A stretch of 64,000 nucleotides of DNA, taken from Dirofilaria immitis. Its lineage: Eukaryota; Nematoda; Chromadorea; Rhabditida; Onchocercidae. The first letter of the stretch is position 1; each line of letters begins with the position of its first letter. Of this stretch, positions 1-36,973 are shown piece by piece. The DNA is taken from the NCBI GenBank assembly GCA_024305405.1, contig JAKNDB010000103.1, positions 1,984,001-2,048,000 of the forward strand, read 5' to 3'. The notes below the pieces were generated by a model that was not told where the DNA came from, made no database searches, and saw nothing but the letters and a program-made list of their open reading frames with translations. A program made the position numbers and the translations under genes.

Positions 1-1086
1 TTTATGAATTTTACAAATTTGTGAATTCATTAAAACTTAATATATTAAAATTGGATATATGTTTTCAAACTAAGGTTATTGAAAATCAGCAAAAATAAAT
101 GAATGTATGTAATTTTCATATTATTTTTCAATTTTGATTATTCCTTTTTATACGTCAAAAAATATTAAATAATAAATTACAAAAAAGAAAACGTAATCTA
201 ATACTTTTGAATTGTAATTCATTCTAAACATTTAAGCTTATCATATCAAGGTTAATCAATTATTTTCTATCATATTTTGCTAAATTGATAATCAAATAAG
301 CTATGAGATAATTAAAAATTAAGCTTATCGATTGATCCATATTTTTCATTAATATCATTTATAATATGCATTGATTAAAATTTTACAAAAAATTAATTTA
401 AAAGTAACAAACAAGAAAAAAAATATTTTCAATAAGATTGATTGCGATTATAGAGATTATATGCATAAATAACTAAATGATAATATGATAAACTCATTGT
501 TATCATTCATTGTTATTATCATTGCTAATTCGTTATTGCTATTGTGCTAATTCGTTATTGCTATTGTTATTGCTATTACTGTTGCTATGGATACATATAG
601 GAAGTGATGGCAATGATGATAATGATGATGATAATAATAATAGTAATAATATAAATACGAATAATTGGAAATAACAAATAATAATAGTTGTAAACAATAC
701 CTGAAAGGTATGATTATTAGCAGGGATTCTTGTTATCTTGTCTTCGTGATGCTTTCAATTTTAATTCATTTCACTTTAACAGCATTCCAACATTTCCAAA
801 TCGAATTGCTCGCATCTTCTCGCATTAAATAAATAACAATTCGTGCAATCATCTCTTGTAATATTTTCCTGATAATAATAACAATAACAACAACACAGGT
901 AAGTCAAACAGGTGTGCATGAAATAAAGGGAAAAAGGTAAGAAAATAGACGAGAAATTATAGAGGAGGGAATAAAAATTTGTTGTTCTATGATCAACTAT
1001 TTTCGACAAGTTTTATCATTGCATGATGCGTTATATATAGTTTCATAGAATATAAATAACCGATAACAGATAATAGAATATATCAG

Positions 1087-1123
<37 letters not shown>

Positions 1124-4100
1124 TGCATATAATGGAATGTTTCGAAAATTGCATATAAGAATAATATAGAAAATAGTAAAATGGAAGTAATAGATTAGCA
1201 GAAAATAATAGAAATAATATATAAGAATAGTATATAATATAATATATTAAAAATTACAATAAAATAATAATATATAATGAAATATCTTGGGAATTATATA
1301 TAGAAATAATGTTTAGAAAGATATAGAAATAATATATTAATGGAAGTTAATATATATACTATACAATAGATTATATTGATAATAATATTATAATATAATA
1401 GGTAATGATATCATATAGCAGTACATAATAAAAAATCGTATATAGAAATAATACATAATCGAATATAAGGGAATAAATTAATGGAATAATATGAAATAGA
1501 AATATTCGATTGAAATAATTTATAATAGAAAATAATAAAATTTAATTTATTAAATAATATATAATAGAATATGATCGAAATAATATAATAAAATATATAA
1601 AATTAGAAATTGAAATAATGTTAGAATGTTAGAATGCTAAAATATCGATCATTCGATTGCTGTTATAAATCAATAAGTTAAAGTTTAAATGAAGTAAAAA
1701 ATTATCTGTTAAATAGATTAGATTAACTGATTATGCATACAATCACTGTTTCTGAATATTTTGAATGATAATTTTATAATTTTACACTTATTTCTTCCTT
1801 CGGTATATTAAAATAAATTTAACATTTCTTTTCCTTTTTGAAAATTATTTTAAAATATTAATTTCATTGAATGTTAGAGAAAAGTTGTATAAAAGTGATT
1901 GAAAATGATTAAAATTTTAAATTTTTTTCAGATTTTTAAGAAAATTTATAAAAAAATATGCAAATTTCTATATTAATCTTAGAAATTTCTTATTCATTAA
2001 ATTTCTAATTAAAATTTATTAAATATGAAATTTTCATTTAAAAAAATTAAATAAAATGATAAATTAGTAAATGACTTGAAATGAAAAATAAGACAGGTGA
2101 AATTAGGTAAAATACTGTTTATGTTTACTATTTTTATTTAAATACATCAATGATTAATTAAATATATATATCTGCATATGTTCATTCTCATATGTCAACA
2201 TTTATATGGCTAAGAAAATGCATGTTCATGTAATAGGTTATTATCTATTCAACTTATAACATGTTTGTCCATGTGATATGTTATCATTTATCAGTTATTA
2301 TGAAATATACAAGTATGTATGCGTGTATGTATACATGTATGTATGTATGTATGTATGTATCTATTAATAATATGCAAAACACCAACGAATAATCTAAAAT
2401 CAATTTTTAATAATGAATTTGTACATATATAATCAAAATAACATATTGATAAAAAAATAAAGTAAAAACTGGATAAAAATACAATTCAAAAAATATGATT
2501 ATGCAAATACGAAACTTTTTTACGGGGAAAAAGAAGATAGAACAAAGCGAGAAAGGGAGAGAAAGAGAAAGATAGAGAGAGGAGAGAGAAATAGAAGGAT
2601 TGATAATGATTTAATGATATATAATAATCAAAATAATTTTAAATAATAAACTACAACCAAAAAAAAATTGATCAAATTTGGCAGAAAAATAAAGAAAAGA
2701 AAGAAAGGAAGAAAAAATGCATTATTCATGATAAAAGTTAGAAAATGATAAGGAAATGAATAAAGAAATAAATATTTTCAAAATATATAGTAAAACTTAT
2801 CATATCATATCAATTAAAAATCCTTTACTAATTTTTTAAAATGAATATTTTAATACAAATAACGAAAAGATGAAAAAGAAATTTAAAAAAATTTCTCGAT
2901 CATTAAAATATGACTAATTAATATAATCCAAGTAAACAACATAAAATTAATTTAATTCCATTCAATGAAGTTTTTATCAGTTTCACTAATTTAGAAGTCA
3001 AAAAAAGAACCAATAAAAAAGTAACGAAATAGAGGGAGAGAGAGAGAGAGAGGAAGAGAAAAAAGAATACGAATTTATTATTTGAATAAATAATAAAATG
3101 TTATATATATATATATATATATATTTGGGTAAATAGATACAATGAATTATATTGTATTAATTAAAGATATACAAATTCAAATAATGAAAAGAAATTAAAA
3201 CATTTAAAAAATATTAATCAAATTTTTTAACAAAAAAAAGAAAAAGAAAAGAGAGAAATTTTGTAAAATATTAGATCCGATCATTTGATGAGAAATCAAA
3301 AATATAAATCATTTCAAATGACAAAATGAAATAATAAAGCTTTGCATAAATAAAAGCAATGAGATTAATTCTCTGATAATCATTTTCAAAATCAAAATTA
3401 CATTTTTCAAAAATGCAATCCAAATTATCACAAATTGGTCATAGCAAAAAAAGAAAGTAAAAAATCGCAATATTTCATTGTACTAAAAATAAGATATCAA
3501 ATATTTAAGGAATAAATAATTTCGAATTAATTTTTCATTTCATTTCCAATTTTTATCATTACATAATTTATTATATGCACATCATTTAAAAAGAAAAAAA
3601 GAGATAGAATAAGTAACTGAAAATATTTCAATTTTAAAAATTATATTTGTATTAAATCTTAAAGTTGTAAAATGATTAATTGAAAAATATTTCTTTCATT
3701 TTATGAAGACTTTAAATTATTCGATTAAAAATTTTTAGTAAAAATATTTCAGAATTTTCAAACTCATTTTTTTCCTAAAAATATTATTATAATTTATAAA
3801 ATAAATTTTTGATGAAATATAAATGATCAAAAAGGAAATAAGTAATGAGAATTCGAGACTTATTAAAATCTTGTTTTCTCATTAAGAATTTTACTCATTA
3901 AGAGAAAATACTCATTAAGAATTTTTAGCTAAAAAATAACGCGAAACATATGCAAATATATACGATATTGCTAGGCAATCAAAATTTATTTAATCGTATA
4001 ATATATGAAATAAACGATGAAAACAAATGCTGAATAACAATAACTAACTGATCTTTTTTTTTTTTGAATTTCTTTTCAAATGCGAAGCAAAATAATTGTG

Positions 4101-6849
4101 AGATGAAATTATTCTCATCGCAAATTGTTATGACCAATAAAAAATAAATAATAATATCAGTAAAAGCATTTTAACTACTTTCATTATGATAAGCTGATAA
4201 TGATAGTAATAATAATAATGAATGAATAATAAATAAATTAATTAATAGATAAATTAATCTTATTAATGAAGAAGCACAATAATTAATCAAAAGCAAAAAT
4301 GATAGAAAAAGCAATAGAAAATCGATGGGAAAAATTTCCAAAAAACATTAGAAATAAAATAATTCGAGAATTAATTAACATTTAAAATTTTTATTCAAAT
4401 ATAAATTGCTTTTTTTCCATCTAAAATATAATAAAATTTGAAGGAAATAAATACTTCGTAATTTTTCACCGTCTATGTTGTATGTGATAATAATTGATAT
4501 CGAAAATGACGGCAGCTAATAATTGAATTTAGCTGTACACGTATATATATATACTGATAATTGTAATTGAATTTGTAACAAAAAATATGCCAAATAAATA
4601 GTTAAATGAATCATTTGATCGTCTTATATATATTGTTGGGTATTATCTGAAAAGAAAAAATAAATAAATAAATCAATAAATAAAATAATTTAAAAATTGT
4701 TTTAATTTCACTGAAGCACAAAAACAATAGCAATGAATGTGATATGAAAAAACTTAAATGATAGAAAAAGACAACATTGAAAAAATGATAGCTGAAGTTA
4801 TCATTATCATGCATATTATCATATAATGATTGAATAAATTCTATGAAGCGATAGTGTAGGAGAAAGAAAAAATTGGAAATGAAATTATAAAATAATTGAA
4901 GAGAGTAATGTAAAAAAGAGATGAAGATGGAAAAGAAAAGGAAGATAAAAGAAAAAGTATTAAATATAATTGAAATAAATTAATTATGGAATAAAAGAAA
5001 ATAAAATAATAATATTTAAAAGAGAACTTAAATAACGGAATATAAATAAATATTGGAATATGAAATAAACGATGAAAACAAATGCTGAATAACAATAACT
5101 AACTGATGATGCTGGCATGATGGAAAAGATTTAAGTTCACTGATAACCATAAAATTTTTCATTGCAAAAATGTGATTCAAAAGAAATTATCATAAGATAA
5201 ACGAGTGACGTCATGCATCATCAAATTTTTACATACTTTTAACTGACATATCACATAACGTATACATCAATATCACTGAGGCAAAATTTTGCACAATTTA
5301 CTCTTACCTGTTGATATTGTCTTTTAAATTATTTCTTCCTTTATATTATATATAATATTCTACTCTCTTTATATTATCTTCCGCATTATCATTTTTATAT
5401 TAATAAAAATATCACTATAAAAATAATGATAACTATTAACATTATAATGAAACTATTATATAGAAAAAACTTCAGGCCCATCCTTGAAAGAAATCTAAGA
5501 TTTTAGTAAATTATTTCTCTAAAAAGTTCTTAGTAAATTATTTCTCTAAAAGTTTCCTGATCAAAGTAATCAATAACTTTTTCTCAATATTAGTAAGAAA
5601 ATCAATAACCTCTTATTAACCTCCACACCTCTTAACATTATGCTTAGATAAAAAGATAATAAATCATCGAAATATAAGGCTATATAGCTGTATGATCAAT
5701 TAATAAGAAAATGATAAGTTTTAAAAGCTTAAAAACAAAGAATGCTTATAACATTTAATAGATATGCACATGCAAATGGAAATGATATAAATATTTATAC
5801 CATGATAATATATTGCTGATAAACGGGAGGCAGAAATATCTTTAAAGCGAGAACAACTTTAAACAAATTCAAATAGAAGTAAACAAATCTATTACATGAA
5901 AAATCTATTATTTATTCAAAATGAATTAATACTTTTCTTAACTCACAAAATATTCATTCATTTCATTATTTCAATTAAATTCATCATTTCAATTATTCAA
6001 TTCCTTTCTCCAAAAAAAGGAGATGAAAATTTTATGTCATAATAATCTAACTTTTAATTAATCATAAAAAGAATAAAATTATCAATTATCACAATCGCCA
6101 TTTTAATTAATTTCCTTCCTAACAATTAGTAACAATAAAATATTACGCGAAAATTTTTTTTTATTTTAAAATATAATGAACAAAAAAAAGAAAAAGAGGA
6201 AATAATATATTCCGTATCCTTTCTTATAGTTATAGTAATAAAATTATAATTAGAAATTATATAATATTTGTTTATTTATATTTATATTTATATTTTATAT
6301 TATTTTTGGTTGAACAGATTCGAATCACTAACGAATATCGACAAAGAAATTTCATTTCCTTTTAATTCAAATTAAAGTTTAATAATTTATTAATTAAAAA
6401 TTATAATCGATTAAGATTAAACAAATAAATGAACGCATCACATCCTTTTATTAATTAAGTTATAAAATCTAAGCATATTTTCAAAAAAAGGGAAAAAAAA
6501 GGAAAACAATTCAGAAATGTTCACGGAAATACGTCAAATGCGTCAATCAAAAAAATATGTCAAACATACTAATGAACAAATAAATAAGCAAAAGATAAGA
6601 TAATAAAGAAATTTAGACATATCAAAATATAATATGCTTATTATTAAAATCATAATAATTGCTTAATTTAATTACTTACTTTCTTAATACTTATTAATAT
6701 AACTTTTATTCGCATAATTATTTAATTACCTAAAAGTTAACGTATTTCTGTGAACGACAGCAATACTTATTTTCTGATAAATAGAAGTTTTTTTTTAAAA
6801 AATTTTTCTATTTCATCTAACATGCATGAAGATTTATACAAAAATAAAC
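1..6849. other. AT-rich intergenic / 3' flank, no gene recognised
   Basis: No stretch here shows convincing coding character. The sequence is extremely AT-rich with many short A/T runs, ATAAT triplet tracts and simple repeats: a TA run near 1090-1118, an ATGT run at 2313-2361, GA-rich purine tracts at 2563-2595 and 3033-3050, and a TA run at 3103-3124. Possible isolated splice-like signals exist (for example a CTTTCAG-like acceptor on the minus strand near 700) but none connects to a recognisable protein. It may contain the 3' UTR of the PFKFB gene, which is transcribed leftward into this region. Confidence 0.6.
2313..2361. repeat. ATGT tetranucleotide microsatellite
   Basis: Imperfect run of the tetramer ATGT with a few substitutions (one GCGT, one ATAC). 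It lies in intergenic DNA. A similar ATGT run occurs at about 16871-16898 inside the first intron of the PFKFB gene. Confidence 0.85.
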
Positions 6850-31919
<25,070 letters not shown>

Positions 31920-34900
31920 TTAATTGCATTCGAATTCGTCGCTCGAATCGTATTCATCAAAGGACATAATCTTCATCTTATTTGCATAAGTGTCCAATGC
32001 ATCGAGACATTGACTCCATCGGTAATTTACATTTCTTATTGTATCTGCAGGATAAAATTCCTGCACCTTTTCCTTTAGCCAGATTAACTAAAAAAAGTGA
32101 ATATCATAGAAAAAGTATCATAACACAGTAGAATTCTGAAGAGCCAATATAGAATGAGGTAAACTTTGTGCAATGCTATAAATACTTCGGATTTTTATCA
32201 GATAATCTTGGAAAAAATTACTAGAAAATTCTAAACATATGTTTAGACAAAGTTTTTAATGAATAATTTCTCTGCAACAGTTTGGCTCAGTATGTAAAAT
32301 CTTTATTCTGAATAGCCTAACGAAACCAAACTAGGAAATTTCTGGAAACTTATGTTCAAGCAGAAAACCAAAATATCTGAAGTGGAATTTAAATAATGAA
32401 GAAAAAGCTCAAGAATGTATTCCCTAAAATTCAAATATATGAAACAAAACAAGATCTTGAAAATTCAAAAAGAATAACTAAAATTATAACTTACTTTGGC
32501 TTGATCTCTCTTTTCTTTACATGGCCTCTGAATATCATCATCACCGTTATACAGTAAGATAGCAACTTTAACAGCAAATCCTTCGGCATTTTGCTGTTGT
32601 TTTCTTATGCGCAAAAGAGTTTGAGGTAAGAGATAATCCGGCTCTTTTTTTCATTCTGTTGCTCGTATGTTGATGAACAAGCTGAAATTATGTTTACGTG
32701 ATGAAAAATCTTTAACCGTGATTAAACTCGAATTTGAAAGCTGCACTTGGTAAAATTTAAATGTTAAAATTTATCATTAAAAAGTAGAATAAAACAGAAA
32801 AAAGCATCAATCCTATTTCATCATTACTCCATCAAATGAAATCTAGAAAGAATTACTACCATCATCCAAACGTATTCGTTTCACTGGAATATTCTGTTCC
32901 CCTGAGCTATAAGCACTGAAATTTTCTTTTCTAATTTCAACAATAAATTTTCGTAATCAGCCAATGCGGACAATGCTTGCAAACAGCTTTTCTTCGTTGA
33001 TGATATATTTCCGTAAGGATAATATACAGATATCATATTTTCAATCCATCGAATCTAGAGATTAGTTCGCTTAAATTTGAAGATTTAATTCGAGATTCAA
33101 ATTTAATCAATTTCGAGTCCAAATTTAAGATTTACTCAATATTTCGATTTCTTGACTCAAAGCCAATTTTGATATTTGAGCCTTGTCAGCCAACCAAAAT
33201 TTAATCTTGGACATTTTTAAAATGTACTCGTTCCATCTGATTCATCTTCATATCTTCGGAAAATAACATGCTGATCTCTTCTCGTGCAAAAATACGCTTC
33301 GCAAGACATCGAACAAACATTGTTGGATGAGAACAAGTAGTCACTAGACGATCAACAACTTCTTTAGGACAGTATCTGTAAACCACATCTGAAAAAACTA
33401 CGCGTTACGCGTTTTATTTACTCGGAGACAATTTCGTTTTTTTTTTTTTTTTTTTTTTTTTTTTCAAAAATCCAACAATACGAGAAGATGGCTCCTTTTC
33501 ATAAGAAATAAAAATAAAAAGCTATTGAAGAAATTACGGAAAAGAAAAAGGAATAATTTACCTTCATAAACTTTTCCAACACTAGAGAAATCATTGTTCA
33601 CATCAGAAACTTTATCCGTTTGCACTAGCGTTGACTTTATCTCTACAGAATAAATCACTTTAAATGCAGCATAACTAATGAAGTGTTTTATTACACCAAA
33701 TTCAAGAAGTCGTCAAACTACATTTCTTCTATTAAGATGATTTTTAAAATCCTCTTTCACAACAATCATAAAATAACCAATTCGATGCTTAAACTGAATT
33801 GTGAATGTAAAATATGATCAGAAATGAAGTTCGTTTTTTAATTAAATGAAACATAATCTTATAAGTTGAAAAATAGCAAGGATAATCAACACCGAGATAC
33901 AGTGGTTAGTTTTCCATAACTAAAGCAAGAAAAGATCCCTTCAAAATCTGAATTTGATCCCTTCAAAATCTGAATTTATCAGGTTCGAGTGATATAAACA
34001 AAGCGTTGTCAATTGAATAAAATAAAGCCATGTGAACAGTAAATTCTGGCTTGTTTTGGGAAGCTCAGGATGGTATCATCTATATGTGCAATGTATGTGC
34101 AATTCAGCTATCAATAAATTGTCAATTAGAAAAATTCCAGACAAAGCTCATTTCTACATTCTTCTAAAAAATTTTTATTAATTACTTATATATCGGTGAA
34201 ATGAATAAAAGATGGGGTAAGAATCTTAAATCACCTGTTTTACATGCAGTGTTGCCAGTTAGAATCTTATGAGGAGCGAAAGATTGTGAAATGTCAAGTA
34301 AGCGCAGTGCAATTCTTTTCAGTTGTCTGTCACTGTCCCTTTTAGCAGTGGAAATCATCTGTTTCAATTTACTTGCTTCATAACAGATATTATCGAGGCT
34401 TCGAAATAAATGGCGAAATTTAAAATTCAAACTTCCCGCCTGTTTCTCGACTCTAGTTGGAACTTGAAGAAATCTGGAAGGAAAAGTTGGATAGGTGTTA
34501 TGTTGTCTTTCGGCAAATGTAGTCATAGGTTGATGCTGCGAAATAAGTTGATTACAGCTGGTGAATAATTCAGACTGTACAAAAAGCTGGTTAGGCTCTT
34601 TTCTGTATAACTCAGAATCAACACGAGCTAATGTTGAGGCTGGGATACCGCGGAATAAAGTATGTTTCGAATAAGTTTGGGTCTGAAGCAGCAATTGCAA
34701 AGATGAAAATGGTTTTCTTTCTCCAGCATCTGGCATGCGTATTGATATGGATGTTTTTTCGCTTTTTTGAAAAATCTTCGCTATAGTAGTACACTATTTC
34801 ATCATTCTATAAGCATGTATAATGTTATAAAGATTACAGTCAGTTTTAAAAATAAGAATATTTGATCTCAGTTGTGACACAATTCTAATTATTTGATTTA

Positions 34901-36678
34901 CATTAAATTTGAATGGAAAGACAACTTATCTACTTTGTTTGTTTCTCAAATTAGAAATCCTGACAACTTTTCTCTACGACAAAAGATTTACCTCTTTCAT
35001 AAGAGAACCAGTGTAAGGTCTTGAATTAATCATAGATTTATTAGGTAGCATTTGCGTTTCACTAGGCTGAAACACACAAGAATTAAATACTTAAAACAGT
35101 TTATATAATTCAAATTGACAGTTGATCGCAAAATTAATTGCCTTGCCAAAGGAATCTCTAAATATAAAATTCGATTCTGCAAATCTGATAAAAAAAAAAA
35201 TTTCTCATGCCCCTATCTTATCTAGGAATCTCGGTTATTTAAAGTTAATTTTAAAAATGTGCAATATGCGAGACAAGCTAAAGGATACATGAATAAAAAC
35301 CCACCCTATTACTCGGAATTATATAAGACTTTTTCAAGACTGACACATGTCTACATTTTTCAATCATGACATGCAGTTGACCCACTTCAATGATCATGGC
35401 TTGCTCAATTTTTCCCTTTAGTTGAACTTTTACAAGGGAAAAAGGCCAAAGGACTCCTATAACATCGTTCTCACGAACTACATAGAAAATATTCAATTTA
35501 TTGACGTACAATAAAACATGAGCATTCCTGAAAATACCTAATATAAATGACCACATATCGATAGCAATGTTAAGAATTCTGAGTTGCATTAATTTCGGGA
35601 AATATATATGTGGTATATCACCTAGATGATTTGCGAGATATAAGGTATCATGACTGGAAAACATTAAGATATGGGACTACACGTAATGTAAATAAGGAAT
35701 ACACGAAGTTTCAAAATTTCTTCATTTCAATATATGACATACTTTTTAGGAACAATAAAAACTAATTTAAATTTAAAAAATTCACGTACCCTTCTTCAGT
35801 ATGTGTTATAGCATAAACCATAAATTTCAGTGCAAAACCAAAACGCCAAATAGATGACTCTGTCCTCGTCAATTCATCATTTCTACTTAAAACTCGAACA
35901 CATTCATTACTAATGGCTTTCCATTCGTCTTTTATATGATTTACTAGAAAATAGATCTTTAAAATTCTAGAGAAGAAAAATCCAATATATCCCGCATAAT
36001 GTTCAGATTTCATATGTAGCAATTAATACTACACTATTATAAATAATATATGTTTTATTTTAGGATTTCTTAATAAGAGCACCGAATGAAAGAAAAAAAT
36101 AAAAAAAGAATTGAGAAAAAAATAAAAATCTATATATTCCTTTTCAAATTTCTATAAAATTATCCTACTTGTTAATTCACAAATACCAGTAGAAACTTCA
36201 TGTAATTTTTGGTGATTTCAAATGCCATTTTGTCATTCATATTATTGAAATTATTCGGATCCGAAGACCAAATCGTCGGACGTCGTTTCACTTCCTGATA
36301 AGCATCAAACGTAATGCGTCCGTCCATAAGAATTTTTCGCGATTGTATGACATCAGATACTGCAACTAAAGTTTGCAAGAAATCATTAATTTATATTTCT
36401 AAATTTAAAATTCAATTGAAGTCCAAAATTTAAAATATTTCGAAGATTAAAAATCAAATAATCTGTGACCACATATTTGAAAAATAACAATCAATTAAAC
36501 AGTATTTTCAAAACGCTGCCAAAATATTGTCCCGAAAAGTTCAGGTAATCAATAAAAAAATATTACGCAGTAAAAGTTATAAAACGCGTGGATGTGCTAA
36601 TCAACTAAAAAGTATAAGATGTGTAAACACTTTTACAAATACAAAGCTCATGTGATTCTTACCACTATTAATATCCAT
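31920..36678 (-). CDS. MADF-like and tandem BEN-like domain protein, probable transcription/chromatin regulator
   Basis: Exons, right to left: 36663-36678 (ATGGATATTAATAGTG), 36187-36359, about 35790-35956, 35305-35653, 34992-35066, 34235-about 34793, 33562-33642, 33228-33388, 32860-33054, 32495-32681, 31920-32087. All phases close, giving about 710 residues. The N-terminus (DAYQEVKRRPTIWSS, later HIKDEWKAISNE and SSIWRFGFALKFM) has the spacing of a MADF DNA-binding domain. The C-terminus holds two homologous segments: VVDRLVTTCSHPTMFVRCLA leading to IRWIENMISVYYP, and PQTLLRIRKQQQNAEGFAVK leading to IWLKEKVQEFYP. Both resemble BEN domains. A basic KRIRLDD motif between them may be a nuclear localisation signal. 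Two exons need one extra base in an A/T run (about 32922-32930, and 32645-32651). The middle (34235-34793) is helical and unassigned. A LIN-14-like identity is possible but unproven. Boundaries of exons 3 and 6 are uncertain. Confidence 0.72.
33437..33464. repeat. 28-base poly-T tract (poly-A on the minus strand)
   Basis: Uninterrupted run of 28 T, the longest homopolymer noticed in the window. It lies in the intron between exons 33562-33642 and 33228-33388 of the MADF/BEN gene. Seen from the gene's strand it is a poly-A run and could be the tail of an old retroposed insertion, though no target duplication is clear. Confidence 0.9.
33935..33978. repeat. 22 bp perfect tandem duplication
   Basis: The unit starting GATCCCTTCAAAATCTGAAT occurs twice head to tail with no change. 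It lies in an intron of the MADF/BEN gene, between a tRNA A-box-like sequence (TACAGTGGTTAG, near 33899) and a B-box-like sequence (GGTTCGAG, near 33982). Confidence 0.85.
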
Positions 36679-36973
36679 TTCATCCCTATGCATACGTATC
36701 GATACGTGAGATCACCCATGACTTTCACGTCCGCACGTATACACTAGTAATCTTCTCCCGCCGAATTCCTTGTCAGCAAAATTTATCATGTCGTCTATTC
36801 TGTACTCTTTTCAACATACTCTAACATCTTAGTCTATCTATCAATTGCATCCTATCACCACAATCGATAACATATTATTGTCAATTTGAATCACGTTTAT
36901 TTCCGGCAACTCGGGGTTCTTATCATTAAGCTTGGTATATTTAGTACTTTCAGGTGGCAGGTGGTATTAGTTA
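36679..36973. promoter_or_regulatory. Shared divergent promoter region (MADF/BEN gene and COX6C gene)
   Basis: The start codons of the two diverging genes lie about 295 bp apart. The interval is richer in GC and CpG than its surroundings. It contains a 14 bp perfect palindrome ACGTATCGATACGT (36694-36707), a CACG/ACGTG-rich stretch to about 36740, and two CAGGTG E-box-like sites near 36953-36966. TACTTTCAG at about 36946-36954 looks like a 3' splice acceptor, cis or trans, just upstream of the proposed COX6C start codon. No TATA box is obvious in such AT-rich DNA. Confidence 0.55.

Noticed and set aside
4611..5095. Minus-strand hydrophobic ORFs of 67 and 84 codons
   Set aside because: Phe/Ile/Ser-rich frames typical of AT-rich non-coding DNA, with no splice or family support.
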